This document shows, one piece after another, positions 7,084 through 9,433 of a stretch of DNA of 9,433 nt. Under the pieces are notes generated by a model. That model made no database searches. It worked only from the letters and a program-made list of their open reading frames with translations, and had not been told where the DNA came from. Position 1 is the first letter of the stretch. Each line of letters starts with the position of its first letter. Where the stretch lies: NCBI GenBank assembly GCA_030743445.1, contig JASLSL010000001.1, forward strand, positions 1 to 9,433, in the 5' to 3' direction. The stretch is from Alphaproteobacteria bacterium (GTDB lineage Bacteria; Pseudomonadota; Alphaproteobacteria; UBA8366). The position numbers and the translations under genes are program-made.

Positions 7084-7464
7084 CTAGGTCAAATCGGTCT
7101 TGCGGGCTATGAACTCGTCGGTCAAGCGGCGCACTCGCGTAATCATGTAAGTGATGATCGATTTCAGGACCGGATCGACGGTCTCGAGGCGTCCATAGAA
7201 TTCATCGCGCGTCAAAACCAGAAGCTGAGTTTCCTCGACCGCGAGTGCGGCCGCCATGCGCTGGCTGTCGTCGAACAGCGCCATTTCGCCGAATATGTCG
7301 CCCTTCTTCAGGGTCGCCAAAGCATGCGGCGATTCGCCCCGCGTCCGGCGGATTTCGATGGCACCCTTGGCGATCATGTAGGCGTTGTCGCCCGGGTCGC
7401 CCTCGTCGAAGACCAGGGTACCAACCTTGAAGGTCAGCTTCTTGATTTCGCTCGGTTCTGCCAT
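7084..7464 (-). CDS. Stand-alone cyclic-nucleotide-binding (CRP-like) domain protein
   Basis: This 126-aa protein is essentially one cNMP-binding domain with no DNA-binding helix-turn-helix, so it is a sensor or adaptor rather than a CRP/FNR regulator. The beta-roll is visible in LVFDEGDPGDNAYMIAKGAI (17-36). The phosphate-binding cassette reads GDIFGEMALFDDSQRMAAA (55-73). It contains the conserved glutamate (E60) and arginine (R69) expected to hold the ribose hydroxyl and cyclic phosphate, so ligand binding is plausible. A C-terminal helix (about 85-120) closes the domain. I prefer the ATG at 7464 because the alternative in-frame ATG at 7539 adds a 25-residue extension without family character that would overlap the small lipoprotein gene upstream. 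The lipoprotein stop is 41 nt before this start on the same strand, so the two may be co-transcribed. Its target is unknown. Confidence 0.85.
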   Translation of the reverse strand: MAEPSEIKKLTFKVGTLVFDEGDPGDNAYMIAKGAIEIRRTRGESPHALATLKKGDIFGEMALFDDSQRMAAALAVEETQLLVLTRDEFYGRLETVDPVLKSIITYMITRVRRLTDEFIARKTDLT

Positions 7465-7485
7465 TGCATTTTGTCCCGGCCTTGC

Positions 7486-7491
7486 ATTATC
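7486..7491 (-). promoter_or_regulatory. Possible -10 element before the cyclic-nucleotide-binding gene
   Basis: On the minus strand this reads GATAAT, five of six matches to the -10 consensus, 21 nt before the ATG at 7464 and inside the 41-nt gap after the small lipoprotein gene. No good -35 is found at standard spacing, so the gene may instead be read from the lipoprotein promoter. Confidence 0.2.
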
Positions 7492-7505
7492 GCTGCACGA
7501 TCGGT

Positions 7506-7625
7506 TCAGCCGGGCAATGCCCTCGGAGGATCGTACCAATCCCTTTGCCCGTCGATGCTGTCCTGCGGATCATGGGCGCAGGCCAGCAGTGAAGAACAAA
7601 GCGATACCAGAGCAAGACTTCGCAC
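7506..7625 (-). CDS. Putative 39-aa lipoprotein with GTG start
   Basis: This small reading frame is easily missed because it starts with GTG. The product begins (V/M)RSLALVSLCSSLLAC: a basic n-region, a hydrophobic core of about 12 residues and a lipobox LLAC with the modifiable cysteine at residue 16. Signal peptidase II would therefore release a lipid-anchored mature peptide of only 24 residues, rich in D, P and W/Y (HDPQDSIDGQRDWYDPP). Residue +2 is alanine, which predicts outer-membrane sorting. A good Shine-Dalgarno sequence, GAGGAG (plus-strand 7635-7640), lies 9 nt before the GTG. The stop is 41 nt upstream of the cyclic-nucleotide-binding gene on the same strand. An in-frame stop about 16 codons upstream of the GTG and the lack of any ATG favour this start. 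Without homologues in hand it stays tentative; it could be a real small envelope peptide or the remnant of a larger lipoprotein gene. Confidence 0.5.
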   Translation of the reverse strand: MRSLALVSLCSSLLACAHDPQDSIDGQRDWYDPPRALPG

Positions 7626-7725
7626 CGCCCTGTTCTCCTCACTCCAAGATTCTGATTCCCGTCGTGATTGAGCCTACCGTACCGGTCCGGATGGTCGCGA
7701 ATCAAGGTTGTGTAACCCGGTCAGC

Positions 7726-7737
7726 GTCGAATTCGAC
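7726..7737. promoter_or_regulatory. Palindromic candidate operator upstream of phnA
   Basis: GTCGAATTCGAC is a perfect 12-bp palindrome, extended outward by GTCA on the left (after a 2-nt GC interruption) and TGAC on the right. It lies 68-80 nt before the phnA start, just upstream of a good -10 hexamer, where the -35 region would be. That placement suits a transcription-factor site controlling phnA. The regulator is unknown, and the palindrome could be chance in GC-rich DNA. Confidence 0.4.
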
Positions 7738-7754
7738 TGACGCCGCGAAGGCGT

Positions 7755-7760
7755 TATGAT
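7755..7760 (+). promoter_or_regulatory. Candidate -10 element for phnA
   Basis: TATGAT matches the sigma-70 -10 consensus at five of six positions and lies in an AT-richer patch (TTATGATTATTCTTGAT), 45 nt before the phnA start. No convincing -35 is seen at 16-18 bp; that position is covered by the GTCGAATTCGAC palindrome, which would fit an activator-dependent promoter. The leader up to the AAAGGAGG site would be about 30 nt. Confidence 0.35.
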
Positions 7761-7805
7761 TATTCTTGATCTCCAAGCGGGACAGCTTGCGTAAAGGAGG
7801 GTGCG

Positions 7806-9065
7806 ATGACCGCGAAATCGCCGATCACCGTCAACGGTCGCGAGTATGCTTGGCCCACGGTGCCTGTCGTCGTCGTCTGCGTCGACGGCTCGGAGCCGGA
7901 CTACATGGACCAGGCGATCGCCGCCGGCCGCATGCCGTGGCTCGCCGAGGCGCGCACCCGAGGCACCGACCGGATCGCCGAATGCGTGGTCCCGAGCTTC
8001 ACCAACCCGAACAACCTCTCGATCGTCACCGGCAAGCCGCCCGCGGTGCACGGCATCGCCGGCAACTTCTTCCTCGATCCCGATACCGGCGACGAGGTGA
8101 TGATGAACGACCCGAAGTTCTTGCGCTGCGGCACGATCCTCGCCGCCTTCGCCGAAGCCGGCGCCAAGGTCGTCGTCGTCACCGCCAAGGACAAGCTGCG
8201 CCGCCAGCTCGGCCACGAGCTCGACGGCGTGTGCTTCTCGTCGGAAAAGGCGGACGAGGCGACGATGGAGGAAAACGGTATCGACGGGGTCGTCGAATTG
8301 GTCGGCATGCCGGTTCCTTCGGTCTACAGCGCCGAGCTCTCCGAGTTCATCTTCGCCGCCGGGGGCAAGATCATGGAGCGCGACCGCCCGGACATGATGT
8401 ACCTCTCGACCACCGACTACGTGCAGCACAAGCATGCGCCCGGAACCGACGAGGCGAACGCATTCTACGCCATGATGGATGGCTATTGGGCGGCGCTCGA
8501 CCGGATGGATTGCACCGTGGTGCTGACCGCCGACCATGGCATGAAGGCGAAGCACGATCCGGCGACCGGCGAGCCCAACGTGATCTACCTGCAACCGCTG
8601 CTCGACGGATGGCTCGGCGAGGGCGTGGCGCGGGTCATCCTGCCGATCACCGATCCCTATGTGGTCCACCACGGGGCGCTCGGCTCCTACGCCACGATCT
8701 ACCTTTCGGCCCAAGCGGATATGGCCGACGCGACGGCCAAGTTGGTGAACGTCGACGGCGTTCTCGAGGTCATGACAAGGGACCAGGCCTGCGCCTGGTT
8801 CGAGCTACCGCCGGACCGGGTCGGCGACCTCGTGGTGTTGTCGAAGCAGGACATGACGCTCGGCAGTAGCCCCGATAAGCACGACCTCTCGGGCCTGACC
8901 GAGCCGTTGCGCAGCCATGGCGGAATTACCGAGCAAAAGGTGCCGCTGATCTGCAATCGGCCCGCACCGGCGCTCGAGGCCGACCGGCGCCTGCGCAACT
9001 TCGATGCCTTCGATCTGGCGCTGAACTATGCCGAAGTAGCCGCCGCGGGCCGCGCCGCCGAGTAA
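7806..9065 (+). CDS. phnA: Phosphonoacetate hydrolase
   Basis: This zinc-dependent enzyme of the alkaline-phosphatase superfamily cleaves the C-P bond of phosphonoacetate to acetate and phosphate, the last step of the PhnW-PhnY-PhnA route. The length, 419 aa, is normal. The expected metal and catalytic residues are all visible: D27 in VVVCVDGSEPDYM, nucleophile T66 in VPSFTNPNNLSIVTG, D204 and H208 in STTDYVQHKHAPG, D243 and H244 in LTADHGMKAKH, and H371 in RSHGGITEQ. There is no signal peptide, so it acts in the cytosol. The start is fixed by a strong AAAGGAGG Shine-Dalgarno sequence (7793-7800) 5 nt before the ATG. It shares strand with phnW but is separated from it by about 1.26 kb of unrelated genes, so it probably has its own promoter. 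The partner dehydrogenase PhnY is not in the window. Confidence 0.93.
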   Translation: MTAKSPITVNGREYAWPTVPVVVVCVDGSEPDYMDQAIAAGRMPWLAEARTRGTDRIAECVVPSFTNPNNLSIVTGKPPAVHGIAGNFFLDPDTGDEVMMNDPKFLRCGTILAAFAEAGAKVVVVTAKDKLRRQLGHELDGVCFSSEKADEATMEENGIDGVVELVGMPVPSVYSAELSEFIFAAGGKIMERDRPDMMYLSTTDYVQHKHAPGTDEANAFYAMMDGYWAALDRMDCTVVLTADHGMKAKHDPATGEPNVIYLQPLLDGWLGEGVARVILPITDPYVVHHGALGSYATIYLSAQADMADATAKLVNVDGVLEVMTRDQACAWFELPPDRVGDLVVLSKQDMTLGSSPDKHDLSGLTEPLRSHGGITEQKVPLICNRPAPALEADRRLRNFDAFDLALNYAEVAAAGRAAE

Positions 9066-9082
9066 GCGGGCCACCCCTTATA

Positions 9083-9266
9083 CGTCATCCCGGCCAAGCC
9101 CTCGAGGAGGGCGCGAGCCGGAATTACGGGGCCACGATACGGGCGAGTTGTTACCGATTGGCAATTCCCATCACCATCGTGTCCCCGTAATTCCGGTGGC
9201 ACCCCGCTGATCGGGATTTCTCTGGAATGGGTCCCGGATCAACGCTTCGCGTTGTCCAGGATGACG
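9083..9266. repeat. REP/REPIN-like inverted-repeat element between convergent phnA and phnE
   Basis: A compound inverted repeat fills most of the gap between two convergent genes. The ends are CGTCATCCCGGCCAAG (9083-9098) and the inverted copy ending CCAGGATGACG at 9266, matching at 13 of 16 positions with the outer 8 perfect. Each end carries its own small hairpin: GCCCTC-gag-GAGGGC (9098-9112) on the left, and CAACGC-ttc-GCGTTG (9240-9254), extended by GGA/TCC, on the right. Inside is a longer stem: CCGGAATTACGGGG (9118-9131) pairs perfectly with 9183-9196 and extends 7 more bp with one mismatch, around a loop of about 37 nt. CGTCATCC-ended non-coding repeats of this kind are common in alphaproteobacterial genomes, and head-to-head REP pairs are called REPINs. 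It may act as a two-way transcription terminator. There is no coding capacity. Confidence 0.7.
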
Positions 9267-9289
9267 ATATTTGTTGAATCGCCGCCTAT

Positions 9290-9433
9290 CTAAGTAATCC
9301 GCTGGCGGACCGCGGCGGAGACGAACTCGCTGATCACCACGATGACGAGGATGGAGACCAGCATGACCGCGACCTCGTGCCACTTGAACTGGTTGATCGA
9401 GGAGTAGAGCTGGATGCCGATGCCGCCGGCGCC
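9290..9433 (-). CDS. phnE: PhnE-like phosphonate ABC transporter permease (C-terminal end, runs off right edge)
   Basis: The final 144 bases read on the minus strand as 47 residues ending in TAG, continuing beyond the edge. They begin GAGGIGIQLYSSINQFKWHE, which resembles the segment after the EAA loop of PhnE-type binding-protein-dependent permeases. A final transmembrane helix follows (VAVMLVSILVIVVISEFVSA), then a basic tail AAVRQRIT. MetI, SsuC and other importers differ here (for example GGGGLGD), which is why I favour PhnE of the PhnCDE class, but only the end is visible. The gene points towards phnA and converges on it across a 224-bp gap filled by an inverted-repeat element. Any phnC, phnD and the rest of phnE would lie to the right. 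Confidence 0.72.
   Translation of the reverse strand, partial: GAGGIGIQLYSSINQFKWHEVAVMLVSILVIVVISEFVSAAVRQRIT

Noticed and set aside
7070..7092. TTGACC...GGTCAA inverted repeat between convergent stops considered as a terminator
   Set aside because: Only 6 bp of stem with an 11-nt loop and no T-tract on either strand; too weak to call.
7487..7705. 72-codon ATG-started minus-strand frame overlapping the mini-lipoprotein
   Set aside because: No signal peptide or domain. The frame with a lipobox and a good ribosome-binding site in the same stretch is more convincing.
7674..8714. 346-codon minus-strand frame antisense to phnA
   Set aside because: Shadow of the well-supported phnA gene. Rich in H, R, G, D and V without motifs.
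7766..8869. 367-codon plus-strand frame overlapping phnA
   Set aside because: Out-of-frame Arg/Gly-rich translation. phnA has the catalytic residues and the strong ribosome-binding site.

Overview
This high-GC window (coding strands rich in G/C-ending codons, few intergenic gaps) looks like a chromosomal segment of an alphaproteobacterium. A Rhodospirillales-type marine or soil lineage is my best guess from gene content and codon style, but no phylogenetic marker is present. The recognisable theme is catabolism and uptake of organophosphonates, above all 2-aminoethylphosphonate (AEP).

Layout from left to right. The N-terminal third of a dihydropyrimidinase/hydantoinase-like amidohydrolase lies on the minus strand and runs off the left edge. 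Next come a 71-aa two-helix membrane protein and an EamA-type drug/metabolite exporter on the plus strand. The exporter's 3' end overlaps by 56 bp the 3' end of a convergent 815-aa flavoprotein of the dimethylglycine/sarcosine dehydrogenase family (FAD domain plus folate-binding GcvT domain). That flavoprotein is divergent, across a 140-bp gap, from a tightly coupled pair: an AEP-type periplasmic binding protein and phnW (AEP:pyruvate aminotransferase). A spacer of about 1.26 kb follows. It holds a small exported charged protein on the plus strand and, on the minus strand, a free-standing cyclic-nucleotide-binding domain protein preceded by a 39-aa GTG-started lipoprotein. phnA (phosphonoacetate hydrolase) then resumes the phosphonate theme on the plus strand. 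It is followed by a 184-bp inverted-repeat element of REP/REPIN character and the C-terminal 47 residues of a PhnE-like phosphonate ABC permease on the minus strand.

How the genes could work together. The binding protein captures an aminophosphonate. PhnW converts AEP to phosphonoacetaldehyde. A phosphonoacetaldehyde dehydrogenase (PhnY), not present in the window, would oxidise that to phosphonoacetate, and PhnA would cleave the C-P bond to give acetate and phosphate. The divergent folate-linked amine dehydrogenase raises the possibility, not proven by sequence, that N-methylated aminophosphonates are demethylated before PhnW. The binding protein appears to have changes in its expected ligand region and has no ATPase or permease of its own next to it. 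I see no tRNA, rRNA, CRISPR array, IS transposase or phage gene.
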